This document shows, piece by piece, positions 39,929 to 48,256 of a DNA stretch of 64,000 nt (within the stretch, counting starts at the first letter, position 1; each line of letters opens with the position of its first letter). Where the stretch lies: the NCBI RefSeq assembly GCF_002743375.1, contig NZ_PDZC01000001.1:496001-560000 (forward strand), read 5' to 3'. The translations under genes were made by a program, and so were the position numbers. The notes below the pieces were generated by a model, which ran no database searches, was not told the DNA's origin, and worked only from the letters and a program-made list of their open reading frames with translations. The stretch is from Sporosarcina sp. P34. GTDB taxonomy: Bacteria > Bacillota > Bacilli > Bacillales_A > Planococcaceae.

Positions 39929-40948
39929 GTGAAAAGAATTCTTATCTCAATAGTGTGTGCATTGTTTTTAATGTCATGTACGCGATCTGAAGATGTTGAA
40001 AAAGAAGAACAACTAGTAGAAAATGAAGCCGAGCCAGTAGAAAAACTTACAGCTTCACAAGAGGATATTCGTTTTGTGGCAGGCTGGTTGAACGAAATGG
40101 CGATTTTGTTCGTCAATCAAAAAGACGCTGAAGATCGTCTACTGTCGTTTGATTGGAAGACGGGAGATATACATACTTTATTTACGACGACTGCAACGAT
40201 CTCAGAAGTGCAAGTACATCCTACCGCTTCGCAACTGCTAGTCAAAACAGCGGACGACTCAACAGAAGCTGTCATACATATACTCGATCATGCGGGTACT
40301 AAATTAAATGAAGTGTCGGTAGAATCTTCAGAACTTGAAATTCAATGGAACGAATCCGATGCTTCACAATTACTGATTACCGCTTTCTCTGATGATTGGA
40401 GTTACGAAATCATGCGCTATGACGCGAATGACGATACATTGGTAGCGGTAGAACTACCTGATCCGTTTCCTCGTTGGCTAGGTGCAGAAGAGTTGGTGTA
40501 CATGGAAGACGTAGTTGTAATAAAACAAGCGCTGTCTACGGGGGAAGAGACTATACTCGCGAATAACGCCAACCAATTCCATACCTCTTCAGACCAAGTA
40601 TTGATTGAATCATTTGAAGATAAGCACATACGATACACTGTAATAGATGCTAACGGGAAAGAGAAACATTTATGGTTTTCCGAAGATGATTCATTCGTGA
40701 TGGATCACGCTGCATTTTCAGATGATACTACATTGATGATGACTGTTACCAATCAAACCGAGATGAGGCCAACTAGTTTTCTAGTGAAGATACAGGACGG
40801 TAAAGAAGTAAAGCGCCAAGAGCTAGAGGCAGGCGGCTCCTTAGTTTGCAAAGACAACAAGTGTCTCATTGGATATAGTTTGGATACGTGGATGGATATA
40901 GAGACCGGTGAGACGGTAAAGTGGCTAGATATCAAGCCGCAAGAATAA
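39929..40948 (+). CDS. yqgU: Lipoprotein, YqgU-like
   Basis: 339 aa. Signal peptide with lipobox LMSC (Cys17), an acidic linker, then a repeating beta-rich region that looks like a beta-propeller (WxxGDIHTLF, WNESDASQLLI and similar blades). Displayed on the outer face of the membrane. GTG start after AAAAGGAAGTGA. Placement after the ltaS-type gene matches yqgU. Function unknown. Confidence 0.78.
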   Translation: MKRILISIVCALFLMSCTRSEDVEKEEQLVENEAEPVEKLTASQEDIRFVAGWLNEMAILFVNQKDAEDRLLSFDWKTGDIHTLFTTTATISEVQVHPTASQLLVKTADDSTEAVIHILDHAGTKLNEVSVESSELEIQWNESDASQLLITAFSDDWSYEIMRYDANDDTLVAVELPDPFPRWLGAEELVYMEDVVVIKQALSTGEETILANNANQFHTSSDQVLIESFEDKHIRYTVIDANGKEKHLWFSEDDSFVMDHAAFSDDTTLMMTVTNQTEMRPTSFLVKIQDGKEVKRQELEAGGSLVCKDNKCLIGYSLDTWMDIETGETVKWLDIKPQE

Positions 40949-41034
40949 ATGTGAGAGTTACTATTTTACGTGGGGAATGAAATATAAGCTAGAATGCGTT
41001 TCGCCGAAGCATCAATACTTCCTATTAACGAATC

Positions 41035-41078
41035 AAAAAAATAAGGACATCCCCAATGAAAGGGTGTCCTTATTTTTT
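41035..41078. terminator. Bidirectional terminator between yqgU and the DUF2759 gene
   Basis: AAAAAATAAGGACA(T)CCC pairs with GGG(T)TGTCCTTATTTTTT; T runs on both strands. Confidence 0.9.
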
Positions 41079-41083
41079 GGAAC

Positions 41084-41266
41084 TTATTTGTGGAGTTGTG
41101 GCGGGTATCCAGAATATATAACAGTAGCGATCGTAAATCCTCCGATAACTACAACCGTTACCACATTGAATACTATACTTAACAGATTCCGCTCTTTAAA
41201 AGCTTGGACCGTTCCAAAGACTGCTAAAATTGCAATCAATCCAAAAATGATGACTAATAAATTCAT
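41084..41266 (-). CDS. yqgW: DUF2759 small membrane protein (YqgW)
   Basis: 60 aa with two membrane helices (3-22 and 30-50). The ATG is 8 bases after AAAGGAGTG on the minus strand. Matches YqgW/DUF2759 in size and place. Function unknown. Confidence 0.78.
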   Translation of the reverse strand: MNLLVIIFGLIAILAVFGTVQAFKERNLLSIVFNVVTVVVIGGFTIATVIYSGYPPQLHK

Positions 41267-41424
41267 TGAGTAGACACTCCTTTCAACATTGAAAAAATGA
41301 ATGCCATAAAGCGATATTCCTCCTCTATTGTACTGTTAATGAATCGTTTTGTCGAGATTAAATAATGACGATTATTTGAAGTTTGTGTCCATATTCATTA
41401 ATATTAGACTAAGAGGTGAGGTAA

Positions 41425-42060
41425 ATGAGGATACATATACGTCCATTAGGTCCAATTCAGACGAATTGTTACATATTGGAAGACGAAGAGAAAAATTGTT
41501 TACTATTCGATCCAGGTGAAGATGGAGAGGCATTACTATCGGAATTACGAAAGTTATCTTTGAAGCCAGTTGCCATTTTGCTGACGCATGCACACTTTGA
41601 CCATATCGGAGCGGTGGAAAAAATTCGAACTGCTTTTGATATTCCCGTGTATTTGCATGTGGCGGAAAAGAAATGGCTAGGGAGTCCTGAGTTAAACGGT
41701 TCGGCTAAATACCCCGTATTACCTGACGTGGTTTGTCATCCTGCTGACGTACTACTTCATGATGAAAAGCATTTGGAAGTGGGCCCGTTTAAGATGGAGC
41801 TACGTCATGTGCCTGGACACTCGCCTGGAAGCGTTTGTTATATCTTTGAAGATGAAGGGTTCGCAATCGTAGGCGATACATTGTTCCAAGGAAGCGTAGG
41901 CCGTACCGACTTGCCTGGTGGCGATACGGAGACATTGCTCAAAGCGATTCACGAAAATTTATTGTCACTGGACGATGAGATGTTGGTCTATCCAGGACAT
42001 GGACCTGCGACAACCATCGGAATTGAAAAAGACCAAAACCCATACTTACACGGATTTTGA
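41425..42060 (+). CDS. yqgX: MBL-fold hydrolase, glyoxalase II-like (YqgX)
   Basis: 211 aa. Metal motif THAHFDHIG near residue 54, later GHSPGS and GDTLF, and the C-terminal YPGHGPATTIG. Belongs to the hydroxyacylglutathione-hydrolase-like group, which acts on thioesters; B. subtilis uses bacillithiol conjugates. The ATG follows AGAGGTGAGGTAA. Confidence 0.9.
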   Translation: MRIHIRPLGPIQTNCYILEDEEKNCLLFDPGEDGEALLSELRKLSLKPVAILLTHAHFDHIGAVEKIRTAFDIPVYLHVAEKKWLGSPELNGSAKYPVLPDVVCHPADVLLHDEKHLEVGPFKMELRHVPGHSPGSVCYIFEDEGFAIVGDTLFQGSVGRTDLPGGDTETLLKAIHENLLSLDDEMLVYPGHGPATTIGIEKDQNPYLHGF

Positions 42061-42076
42061 TCAAAATAAAGCAAAC

Positions 42077-42110
42077 AAAAAACAGCTTTCCACTGGGGAA
42101 GCTGTTTTTT
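42077..42110. terminator. Bidirectional terminator between yqgX and the DUF2626 gene
   Basis: AAAAAACAGCTTTCC/GGGAAGCTGTTTTTT with a short loop; T runs on both strands. Confidence 0.9.
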
Positions 42111-42121
42111 GTATGTACGGA

Positions 42122-42364
42122 TTAGTGTCCTCCGCCAGGTACGTGAATGAAAATAGAATAGTAACTAAAACCAACCATGAAGATCATCAGGTATGCTCCG
42201 AATAGGTAAATATACATACGCTCTGAAAGCTTCAAGTATCCTAGTAGAACAAAGAAGATTGTGCCTGCTACCATAAGTAAAGCAGCCGGAACCATATTTC
42301 CTACAAAGAACATTACCGCAAAAATACCTGACCAGAATCCTAAAAGTTTAAACATATTATCCAT
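42122..42364 (-). CDS. yqgY: DUF2626 small membrane protein (YqgY)
   Basis: 80 aa with three membrane helices and a C-terminal HVPGGGH tail. The ATG follows GAAGGAGGG. DUF2626/YqgY by position next to comG and by sequence feel. Function unknown. Confidence 0.78.
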   Translation of the reverse strand: MDNMFKLLGFWSGIFAVMFFVGNMVPAALLMVAGTIFFVLLGYLKLSERMYIYLFGAYLMIFMVGFSYYSIFIHVPGGGH

Positions 42365-42708
42365 CTAAGAATCCCTCCTTCACAACATTACAATAAGCTC
42401 TTATCCATTATAATAGAACGTCAGCCCAAAAGTAAACTCCAATCAATTTCACATTGTGTCAAAAGAGTGTACTTGTCCGAACAGATTAAGATAGTAGCTG
42501 ATTATAGTATAACAGAACCTATGATGAAAATAATGTGAAAATTGATTTTTGATAGCGAATTGACGTAAAGAAATGAATTATGACCCCATATAGACTACGA
42601 AAAATGAATTAACATAAATGTCATGCGTTTTCAAACAATTTAATTTCCATATATACTTCTTTCTAAGATAAAAAGTGGTCTTTTGTCGAATGGAGAAAGG
42701 AGAGAACT
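42365..42708. promoter_or_regulatory. Intergenic region upstream of comG with candidate ComK box
   Basis: 344 bases without a gene. AAAA-TTGAT-TTTT at 42538-42550 is an exact ComK AT-box half; a weaker AAAA-N5-TTAA lies about 60 bases downstream. TTTTCA (42628-42633), a 16-base spacer and TATATA (42650-42655) could be the comG promoter. The paired boxes do not have a canonical spacing, so ComK control is tentative. Confidence 0.4.
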
Positions 42709-43713
42709 ATGGAAACTGAAAAGAACATTATAGAAAAAACGTGTTTGGAGTTGCTTGAGAAAGCAATTCATTCAGAAGCGACAGATATTCATTTCGTGCC
42801 GACGATAGAAGGATATGACGTGACAATTCGCAAGCACTCGTATTTTTCAAAAATCGGGCAGTATCCTCATACATTAGGCGGACGGTTAATTTCATTCTAT
42901 AAATTTTTATCTTCTTTAGATATCAGTGAACAACGTCGTCCGCAAAGTGGTTCCTTTCACCGGTCTATCTTAGACTGCAACTTCTCTTTTCGCGTCTCGA
43001 CCATTCCATCTATTCAATTGAGGGAAAGTGTCGCGATCCGTATTCAGAAACACGATAAAATCGTTCCGCTCAACCAGCTATGTCTCAATCCAGAATGGAC
43101 ACAACAGTTGGCTGAAGCTGCCGCTTATAAACAAGGACTGTTTCTTGTCACCGGACCAACTGGTTCTGGTAAAACGACTACATTATACTCCTTAACTTCC
43201 CATTGCGTTTCCGAACTTAAGCGTCATGTCATTTCACTCGAAGATCCTGTAGAGAATAATCACAGTCATCTGCTACAAATTCAAGTGAATGAACGTTCTG
43301 GTATTTCCTATTCTGCTGGGTTAAAAGCGATTTTGCGTCATTCACCCGATGTCATCATGATTGGCGAAATACGTGATGCAGAGACAGCTAAAATCGCAGT
43401 TGAAGCGGCGTTGACGGGACACTTAGTTCTTAGCACCATCCATGCGAAAGATCCGGTAGGTTGCTTATATCGCTTAGTAGACCTTGGAATTCATGTGGAA
43501 GAACTCAGACAGACCATCATTGCAATATCCGCTCAGCGACTGATTATACAACAGTCTGGAGAAGCGGCAGCAGTTTTTGAAATATTGCAAGAGTCAGATC
43601 TGCAATTGGCTACGGAATCAATGGTGAAAGGTCTACGGTTTACGACTCCTATTAATAAGAAAATTGAAGTACAACAAGCGTTGTATGAAAAGGTGCTGTA
43701 TGAAACGGATTAG
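42709..43713 (+). CDS. comGA: Competence pilus assembly ATPase ComGA
   Basis: 334 aa secretion-type (PulE/VirB11) ATPase. Walker A GPTGSGKTT near residue 146; Walker B with VIMIGEIRDAETA; Asp and His boxes in between. It powers extension of the DNA-uptake pseudopilus at the inner membrane face. Intact, with SD GAAAGGAGAG. comGB starts 13 bases before its end. Confidence 0.96.
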   Translation: METEKNIIEKTCLELLEKAIHSEATDIHFVPTIEGYDVTIRKHSYFSKIGQYPHTLGGRLISFYKFLSSLDISEQRRPQSGSFHRSILDCNFSFRVSTIPSIQLRESVAIRIQKHDKIVPLNQLCLNPEWTQQLAEAAAYKQGLFLVTGPTGSGKTTTLYSLTSHCVSELKRHVISLEDPVENNHSHLLQIQVNERSGISYSAGLKAILRHSPDVIMIGEIRDAETAKIAVEAALTGHLVLSTIHAKDPVGCLYRLVDLGIHVEELRQTIIAISAQRLIIQQSGEAAAVFEILQESDLQLATESMVKGLRFTTPINKKIEVQQALYEKVLYETD

Positions 43714-44752
43714 ATTATTTAGTCCATCTTCCAATAAAAAATTAACAAAGCCGGCGGAGTTTCTAGTACGACTGTCAGTGTTATTACAAGAAGGATATAC
43801 CTTTCATGAAGGACTCATCCTGATATTGCCTTATCACACGAAAGAGTATGAGGAAAAACTTCTGCAAGTAGAAGAAGAGTTGAAGATGGGATATGGTGTT
43901 TCGCATATTCTGAAGAGTTTAGGTTTTGGTAAAAGTATCATGTTGCCGATCGTTATTGCAGAAGTGGACGGCAACTTGATCCGCGCGTTGAAAGAAGTGG
44001 CGGATCGTGTCAATAGAAAAACGGAGAAGCAGAAACAAGTTCGTAAACTGTTGGCGTATCCAAGTGTTCTGTTTTCTTTCTTATTAATTTTATTAGTCGC
44101 GTTTCGGCAATTTTTCTTACCGAATTTTGAAGCATTGACTGTCATGCGGGCGAATGACAGTGGAGGATTCGTTCAATTACTACCGAAACTCGTTTCATCG
44201 ATACCAGACCTTTTGCTAGTTATGGCTATTCTATTTGCTGTCGGTTTTCTTGTAGTTCGCTTGTGGTTAAGAAGATTGTCTCCATATGAAGTTTTGCACT
44301 ATATAGTAAGAATTCCTCAAATCAGAACATTTTATTGTGAAATGAAAACTAGGGATTTCGCCAGTGAGCTTGGGAGCTTATTACAATCTGGACTTTCTAT
44401 GCAAAGCGCATTAGCTGTTCTAGTGGAGCAGACAGAGGACCTTATATTATCCGTTATCACGAAAGAACTAAGTGAACACGTCATTTATGGGGAATCTTTA
44501 CATGAAGCTATACGTTTAACAGAAGGACTCTCACCACGTCTAGCGGATTTTGCGAAACACGGAGCCGATACTGGATACTTACCGAAAGAACTTATGCTGT
44601 ATAGCGAACATACGAGTGAACAGTTGGAGGAGAAGATTACACAGTGGATAACGATTTTACAGCCCGCCTTATTTGGAATTCTGGCGGTTTGTATTTTATT
44701 ATCCTATTTATCTATTTTATTACCTGTTTATAAGATGATCGACACTATCTAA
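43700..44752 (+). CDS. comGB: Competence pilus inner-membrane protein ComGB
   Basis: 350 aa, two GspF domains with three membrane helices (about 125-145, 170-195 and 320-345). It anchors pilus assembly with ComGA. The ATG at 43700 follows AAAAGGTGC; longer starts run into comGA without an SD. Intact; comGC begins 11 bases downstream. Confidence 0.94.
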   Translation: MKRIRLFSPSSNKKLTKPAEFLVRLSVLLQEGYTFHEGLILILPYHTKEYEEKLLQVEEELKMGYGVSHILKSLGFGKSIMLPIVIAEVDGNLIRALKEVADRVNRKTEKQKQVRKLLAYPSVLFSFLLILLVAFRQFFLPNFEALTVMRANDSGGFVQLLPKLVSSIPDLLLVMAILFAVGFLVVRLWLRRLSPYEVLHYIVRIPQIRTFYCEMKTRDFASELGSLLQSGLSMQSALAVLVEQTEDLILSVITKELSEHVIYGESLHEAIRLTEGLSPRLADFAKHGADTGYLPKELMLYSEHTSEQLEEKITQWITILQPALFGILAVCILLSYLSILLPVYKMIDTI

Positions 44753-44763
44753 AAGGAGGAATA

Positions 44764-44868
44764 ATGTTGCGGAAGAATGAGAAAGGTTTTACGTTAATTG
44801 AAATGATGATCATCTTAAACGTTGGGGAGTGGGAAGAGCGCAACTACAGCGCTCGCAAGGGTTTATAG
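44764..44868 (+). pseudogene. comGC: comGC, truncated by prophage insertion (attL side)
   Basis: 34-codon remnant starting ATG after AAAAGGAGGAATA. The prepilin-peptidase site and start of the pilin helix (KGFTLIEMM) are intact. After about residue 18 the expected IVLLVISVLLL-type helix is replaced by an unrelated hydrophilic tail (NVGEWEER ...) ending at TAG. The rest of comGC and the downstream comG genes are not in the window. The break coincides with the left end of the phage, so the gene is split rather than decayed. Confidence 0.9.
44785..44820. other. Approximate attL core within comGC
   Basis: The junction between comGC coding sequence and phage DNA must lie near the codons for FTLIEMMII. 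The exact core repeat cannot be defined without attR. Confidence 0.6.
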
Positions 44869-44883
44869 GAGACTTGGCAAGTC

Positions 44884-44905
44884 GAAAAACCACAGAAAAA
44901 CCACA
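44884..44905. repeat. Tandem direct repeat GAAAAACCACA x2, candidate integrase arm sites
   Basis: Two exact adjacent copies of an 11-mer lie between the comGC junction and the 3' end of the integrase gene, where arm-type binding sites of tyrosine integrases are expected. Confidence 0.55.
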
Positions 44906-44917
44906 TTTATTTTGATT

Positions 44918-46072
44918 TTAGATAAATTGGCGGAAATACTCATTAATTTTGTCGTCACTTTGCTTCTGCATTTTTTTCGTGACATGCGTGTAAATGTCGA
45001 GAGTGATATTTATGTTCGAGTGTCCGACACGTTCCATGATGACAGGCAAGTCCACGCCGGCTTCGACAAGCATGGTGATATGTGTGTGCCGCAAGATATG
45101 GGTGCCGCTAACGTCTTCAATTCCATACGCCTTATATATTTTGTTGAAAACCGCAGCGATTGTGACAGCACGGACAGGCTGCTGACTCCTACCTGTAAAG
45201 ACTAGATTGCACCACTCGGATTTCGGATCCCGTAAACCGATCAGCTTTTCTTTATTATATTGGACTTTCATTCTTTTTAATTCTTCAGCCAGATCCTGGT
45301 TAAACGAAACTGTTCGATTGGAGTCTTCTGTTTTCGGAGGTACCAATTCAAACCCACCTTCATCAGAAGCCTTTTCAAACAACGTTTTGCTGACCACCAG
45401 CCTATGCTTTTCCAAGTCGATATCATCCCAGGTAAGCGCTAATACCTCTCCGACACGCAAGCCGGTAGAAAGCATGGTGAGTGCTAAGGGATAAGCGTTT
45501 CTTCTACCAGAAGATTTTACACCGGATAAAAAGCTTTGGATCTCATCTTTTTCAAGATACTTTTTCTTGGAGTTAACAAGTTGTTGTGATTTCTTGTTAG
45601 CTTTCGGAATTACAGTATCTTTCACTATGTTCTTTTCGACATAATCATTTTTAAAAGCAAATTCAAACAATAAGTTCAATGCGGTGCGAGTAGAGGCAAT
45701 ATGATGTTTCGAAATATCTGTATCGCGTCTTTCAACTAAGAATTTCTGTATGTCGTTTATTTGTAACTTGCTGATCAAGTGGTTGCCATGCTTATCAATA
45801 AAGGGACGCATTGCCACCATTCTAGCTTTTACTGATGAAGCTTTAACCGTTTCTCTGTATACATTTAACCAGTCGTCATAAACTTCCTGGACGAGTCTTT
45901 TTTGTGGTTGTCTCTGTTTAGATAATTCTTCTGCAGCTACCTGGGCTCTTTGTAATGCTTCCTTCTTTGTGTCGCCACGGCGTGTTACTTGTCGCCTCTG
46001 ACCAGTTAGGGGATTAGGTGTAGCGTCAGTGGTGCATGACCATTTTCCGTTGTTTAATTTACGACAGTACAT
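44918..46072 (-). CDS. int: Phage tyrosine-type site-specific integrase
   Basis: 384 aa. An N-terminal AP2-like arm-binding domain (1-60) and SAM-like core-binding domain (65-165) precede the catalytic domain. Catalytic residues: Arg in STGLRVGEVLAL, HxxR in LRHTHI, and the nucleophile Tyr in LDIYTHV. Belongs to the Tn916/phi-type Gram-positive integrases. It reads toward attL, which is the usual arrangement. Confidence 0.95.
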   Translation of the reverse strand: MYCRKLNNGKWSCTTDATPNPLTGQRRQVTRRGDTKKEALQRAQVAAEELSKQRQPQKRLVQEVYDDWLNVYRETVKASSVKARMVAMRPFIDKHGNHLISKLQINDIQKFLVERRDTDISKHHIASTRTALNLLFEFAFKNDYVEKNIVKDTVIPKANKKSQQLVNSKKKYLEKDEIQSFLSGVKSSGRRNAYPLALTMLSTGLRVGEVLALTWDDIDLEKHRLVVSKTLFEKASDEGGFELVPPKTEDSNRTVSFNQDLAEELKRMKVQYNKEKLIGLRDPKSEWCNLVFTGRSQQPVRAVTIAAVFNKIYKAYGIEDVSGTHILRHTHITMLVEAGVDLPVIMERVGHSNINITLDIYTHVTKKMQKQSDDKINEYFRQFI

Positions 46073-46099
46073 AAGTATCTCTCCTCTCGATTAAAGTTG

Positions 46100-46603
46100 C
46101 TATTTATATATTTCGGTTGATGAAGCGTAGATCATTTTATGCACATCCTTTCTGTGGTACATTTCTAATCTTTTAACAGCAAGGCTATATTCAACGTTAA
46201 ATGTTTCCGAAATTAATCTGATAGCTTCAAATTGATCATACGGTAAATGAATTTTTCGCAACATAAATGTCGGCACGCAAAAATGATACATAAAATTGTC
46301 GGCCTGCCATTCCTGTAACTCACGAAAGGGGACAGGCATATGCCCTTGATGTCCAGAGTGACGCAATACATGGCACAGTTCATGACCGAAGTCTTGCCAG
46401 CGTTGTCGACTATCTAGATTTCTATCAATAAAAATATAATAACGGTCTTGCCAATAAAAAGCTTCACTCGTATTACTAGTTAGATAAACGCCTACATTTA
46501 ATTGATCTGCGATGACATACTTATTTAATTGCTCCGGTTGCTCTATGGATAGCTCTTTATAGAGTTGCTGGATATAGTCTTCTAAATGAGTGTTTTGATA
46601 CAT
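46100..46603 (-). CDS. ImmA/IrrE-family metallopeptidase
   Basis: 167 aa. The zinc motif HELCH near residue 74 has a distal Glu/Asp in EWQADNF. In ICEBs1 the homologous ImmA cleaves the ImmR repressor to induce the element, so a similar anti-repressor protease role is likely here. Start chosen at the ATG 46603 with AGGTGG 7 bases upstream. It is separated from the repressor gene by the 324-aa membrane protein gene. Confidence 0.88.
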   Translation of the reverse strand: MYQNTHLEDYIQQLYKELSIEQPEQLNKYVIADQLNVGVYLTSNTSEAFYWQDRYYIFIDRNLDSRQRWQDFGHELCHVLRHSGHQGHMPVPFRELQEWQADNFMYHFCVPTFMLRKIHLPYDQFEAIRLISETFNVEYSLAVKRLEMYHRKDVHKMIYASSTEIYK

Positions 46604-46674
46604 AAAATAACCACCTATCAAACATATGTTCTTTTTGTTGGTGAAAGAAAAGCCCTAGATAGGGCTGTTATATA

Positions 46675-47649
46675 TTATCTTTTTATTTTATAGCCTCCTA
46701 AAATTTTAGGAGTTGCCAATTCCTTTCCGTAACTATCGACAAAGTAGGTATGCACAACACCGTCAGTTTTTCCGGCACCTATTACATATTTCTCAATCGT
46801 GCCTCCTACCTGTTCTACAAATCTCTCTTTTTCATGGTCAGCTGAAATGTACCAAGTGTCGCTTACAACAACTTTCACTATACTCCAATCTTCTTCTGCG
46901 GGATAAATTTTAGTGATTATGCCCCCGCTTAATTCAATAAGTTCTAATATAGAGTTTTCAAAATCGGTAGTCTTTTTTTCTTCTACCACAGATGGGGAAG
47001 GGTAAGGAATGTTTACGGGTTCAAAATCAGCGTTTTTTCCGTCTATGCTATTAAAAAACTCTAAATCCCCAGTAATTTTTTCGCCCTTATTTCCATAAGT
47101 ATTCTTGATTTCTTCTGGTTGCGGGTGCTGTTTATCATCAAAATTAAAGAATGCACTCACCATATATTCGCCAGGCATACGGTCTTCTGGTATTTTCATA
47201 GTCTTGCTGATTTCACCATTTTCCACAGTTGCATAGTCTTCTATGGTTTTTAATTCGTTGTCCAATATAGACAACTTGATTAGACCGCCGTCGGGTATAT
47301 TAGTCTTCACGTTGACATCGATTACCCCTTGGCTAGCTGATGCTTTAATTTTTCCGCTAACATCCAGCACATTAACTTCAGTTTTCTTTTCTTTCTTCAC
47401 ATCAATATTCTCGGTTTGGCTGTTTGAATCATTCTTAGTTTGGGAATCAACAACTACTTTTTCTTTCTCTGCAACAATATCATCTTCGGTTTCAGGAAGT
47501 AGAGATCCGACGATAGCTACCAAAACAAATCCAATTCCGGTAATAATCGCTGCTTTCTTTTTAGGTTTCTTTTTAATGAAAGCCCAAATCAACATTACTG
47601 TCCCAACCATGAAAACAAGCCCGACTACAAATACTAAAAAATCAACCAC
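46675..47649 (-). CDS. Unknown membrane-anchored protein, candidate lysogenic-conversion gene
   Basis: 324 aa from GTG after AGGAGGG. Two membrane helices (2-25, 33-51) are followed by a Lys/Glu/Asn-rich linker (55-95). An immunoglobulin-like beta region (about 95-180; VSGKIKASASQGVIDVNVKT...) and a C-terminal alpha/beta domain (about 225-324) complete it. I recognise no family. Located inside the immunity region and transcribed with the repressor, so probably expressed in the lysogen. Superinfection exclusion or a host-surface function is speculation. Confidence 0.75.
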   Translation of the reverse strand: MVDFLVFVVGLVFMVGTVMLIWAFIKKKPKKKAAIITGIGFVLVAIVGSLLPETEDDIVAEKEKVVVDSQTKNDSNSQTENIDVKKEKKTEVNVLDVSGKIKASASQGVIDVNVKTNIPDGGLIKLSILDNELKTIEDYATVENGEISKTMKIPEDRMPGEYMVSAFFNFDDKQHPQPEEIKNTYGNKGEKITGDLEFFNSIDGKNADFEPVNIPYPSPSVVEEKKTTDFENSILELIELSGGIITKIYPAEEDWSIVKVVVSDTWYISADHEKERFVEQVGGTIEKYVIGAGKTDGVVHTYFVDSYGKELATPKILGGYKIKR

Positions 47650-47752
47650 GGTATCCCTCCTAAATAATTTGTCTCACATACACTACTTAGTGAGATATAA
47701 CTATACTCACTGTAAAAATATACACGGCTAATTACACCGTGTATTGCAAAGT

Positions 47753-48103
47753 TTATTTATTTTTACTATCACTTTTGATTATATCCCACATTTGTCGTAG
47801 CTTGCGAAGGTCTTCTTCGTCGTTGTCTGGGAGCTGTCTATACCAGCGCTCCATATCCGGATCGTTGGCGAAGGCTTGGAATTCATCATCCTCTGTCAAT
47901 GTAGGATTATCAGACGTACCTAAAAGATAATCCGTGGTTATTTGTAGTGCATTGGATAACAGTATCAACATATCATTTGATGGCGTGCTATGTCCGTTCT
48001 CGTAGTTACTAATTGTACTTTTTGTTGTGTTTACTTTTAAAGCTAACTCATCTTGTGTTAGCTTTCTGTTTTTTCGTGATTCTTTTAATCTTTGAGATAG
48101 CAT
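47753..48103 (-). CDS. CI-like phage repressor (HTH-XRE)
   Basis: 116 aa. HTH at 8-45 (LTQDELALKVNTTKSTISNYENG). The short acidic C-terminus lacks an S24 peptidase domain, so RecA-type autocleavage is not expected; the nearby ImmA-like protease may act instead. ATG at 48103 after AGAGGTGATCGA. It is divergent from cro across three operator-like palindromes. Confidence 0.88.
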   Translation of the reverse strand: MLSQRLKESRKNRKLTQDELALKVNTTKSTISNYENGHSTPSNDMLILLSNALQITTDYLLGTSDNPTLTEDDEFQAFANDPDMERWYRQLPDNDEEDLRKLRQMWDIIKSDSKNK

Positions 48104-48126
48104 TCGATCACCTCTAAATCTAATAG

Positions 48127-48143
48127 GTACAAGTATATTGTAC
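48127..48143. promoter_or_regulatory. Phage operator O1
   Basis: GTACAAGTATATTGTAC: perfect 6-bp arms GTACAA/TTGTAC around 5 bases, just upstream of the repressor gene. Confidence 0.78.
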
Positions 48144-48169
48144 ATGATATGAATAAAGATTAATTAAAA

Positions 48170-48186
48170 GTACAAGATAATTGTAT
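48170..48186. promoter_or_regulatory. Phage operator O2
   Basis: GTACAAGATAATTGTAT: arms TACAA/TTGTA with the same 5-base centre as O1. Centre 43 bases from O1. Confidence 0.75.
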
Positions 48187-48193
48187 TTAATTG

Positions 48194-48222
48194 TTGACGT
48201 ACAAGAATCTTGTATGTATACT
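48194..48222 (+). promoter_or_regulatory. Rightward early promoter (PR-like) of the prophage
   Basis: TTGACG (48194-48199), a 17-base spacer, TATACT (48217-48222). The spacer is filled by operator O3, so repressor and polymerase must compete. Confidence 0.85.
48199..48215. promoter_or_regulatory. Phage operator O3
   Basis: GTACAAGAATCTTGTAT: arms TACAAGA/TCTTGTA. Lies wholly between the -35 and -10 of the rightward promoter. A degenerate fourth copy is at 48227-48243. Confidence 0.82.
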
Positions 48223-48256
48223 AAGGGTACAAGTTATTCATACAGGAGGTGAGGTC

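Noticed and set aside
44822..45205. Open frame of 127 codons on the plus strand across attL and the integrase 3' end
   Set aside because: No SD and mostly antisense to the integrase; composition is not protein-like.
47243..47731. Plus-strand open frame of 162 codons opposite the 324-aa membrane protein gene
   Set aside because: Ser/Thr-rich shadow; the minus-strand gene has a proper SD and domain layout.
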